Shown here piece by piece: positions 63,590-64,000 of a stretch of DNA of 64,000 nucleotides (position 1 is the stretch's first letter; every line of letters starts with the position of its first letter). The stretch spans positions 3,224,001-3,288,000 of the forward strand of contig NZ_CP138918.1 of assembly GCF_047123305.1 (NCBI RefSeq). The letters run 5' to 3'. The notes below the pieces were generated by a model. It was not told the DNA's origin. It did not search any database and saw only the letters and a program-made list of their open reading frames with translations. Source of the DNA: Thalassobius sp047123305. GTDB taxonomy: Bacteria > Pseudomonadota > Alphaproteobacteria > Rhodobacterales > Rhodobacteraceae. A program made the position numbers and the translations under genes.

Positions 63590-64000
63590 TCAGGGAATGA
63601 TGCGGGTGTATTTCACACCTTCCAGCGTTGCGCCCGCCATCAGACCCGCCTGGCCAAAGATCACCGCCACCACAGGCGAGGTTGCCGTGGTGGTTTCGGC
63701 GCGCAGGTTACCACCCTGATCTTTCAGCGCATATTCCACATCCGCGCCCGCGGCCCAGCCGTTGGAATGGCGGAAACGCATCAGCGAATCTTCGGTCATG
63801 AAGAACAGAACATGGGCAAATTGCTGCGCCCCGATCTGCAGGCCAAAGCTGCCTTTGGCCGCCGAGTAGTAATCCACCGTGATGCCATCAACCCGCAGCG
63901 CGCCACGGCCATAGCCGCCACCAATGCCAAATCCGGCCTCGGTAATCAGCGGCATAACCAGCACGCCGTTGGCTTTCTCGCCCAGATCGCGGGTGTTGGG
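63590..64000 (-). CDS. SYLF (Ysc84) domain protein, 5' end outside the window
   Basis: The frame is open to the right edge. The visible C-terminal part has the SYLF fold, with GVLVMPLITEAGFGIGGGYG, TVDYYSAAKGSFGLQIGAQQ and VVAVIFGQAGLMAGATLEGV. Eukaryotic SYLF proteins bind phosphoinositides; bacterial ones are usually exported lipoproteins of unknown role. The N-terminal signal cannot be seen. It converges with holC. Confidence 0.88.
   Translation of the reverse strand, partial: PNTRDLGEKANGVLVMPLITEAGFGIGGGYGRGALRVDGITVDYYSAAKGSFGLQIGAQQFAHVLFFMTEDSLMRFRHSNGWAAGADVEYALKDQGGNLRAETTTATSPVVAVIFGQAGLMAGATLEGVKYTRIIP

Overview
The window looks like chromosome of a Roseobacter-group member of the Rhodobacterales (Alphaproteobacteria). 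This rests on several features: high-GC sequence in short operons, an adenosylcobalamin-dependent class II ribonucleotide reductase (NrdJ), a Fur/Mur-type regulator without the usual CxxC, secreted RTX proteins ending in Hedgehog/intein-like (Hint) domains, the order xerD - small genes / aroK-aroB, and a zwf-pgl-pgi operon behind a LacI-type operator. No genus is assigned. There is no prophage, insertion sequence or CRISPR array.

Layout. 0-8.4 kb: 3' end of a cold-shock protein gene, a DUF192 protein, tRNA-Pro(TGG), then nrdJ behind paired NrdR-box-like sites and a folded leader, a soluble chemotaxis-type receptor, dsbB with a DedA/YqaA-like membrane protein, and tRNA-Leu(CAA). 8.5-15.5 kb: an outer-membrane barrel protein and two large acidic calcium-binding RTX proteins with C-terminal Hint domains, separated by long non-coding stretches. 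15.6-24.2 kb: a MobA-like nucleotidyltransferase, a CorC/HlyC protein, xerD with two upstream genes (one of only 49 codons), aroK-aroB, a U32 peptidase-family protein, and an orphan small gene. 24.5-32 kb: tyrS, anmK, a radical SAM protein, and zwf-pgl-pgi. 32-35 kb: three tandem DUF985 cupin paralogues behind a MEKHLA gene, a VOC protein and a DUF2306 membrane protein. 35-46 kb: eno, an EamA transporter, fur, phzF, DUF1697, an EEP-family hydrolase, a DUF2238-like membrane protein, selO, a GNAT acetyltransferase, a nucleoside hydrolase, a ferric-iron binding protein with a possible iron operator, and mazG. 46-53 kb: an outer-membrane protein, an M20 amidohydrolase, a frameshifted agmatinase, a broken DUF1499 gene, a broken small secreted protein, prfA-prmC and DUF4167. 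53-64 kb: marR and a divergent membrane protein, then the envelope/housekeeping run lptF-lptG-lptD-surA-pdxA-rsmA on the minus strand, pepA-holC on the plus strand, and a partial SYLF protein.

The reading frames from about 48.7 to 57 kb are broken by at least 13 single-base insertions or deletions, mostly in homopolymers, in seven genes that include rsmA, pdxA and surA. Genes on either side of that stretch, and several inside it, are intact. Consensus sequence error is the likeliest cause.

The most interesting items are the nrdJ control region (paired NrdR boxes plus a leader that can pair right up to the start codon), the two RTX-Hint proteins with a shared acidic module, the triplicated cupin operon, the LacI-type operator before zwf, the paired inverted sites between marR and its neighbour, and two families of gene-end repeats.
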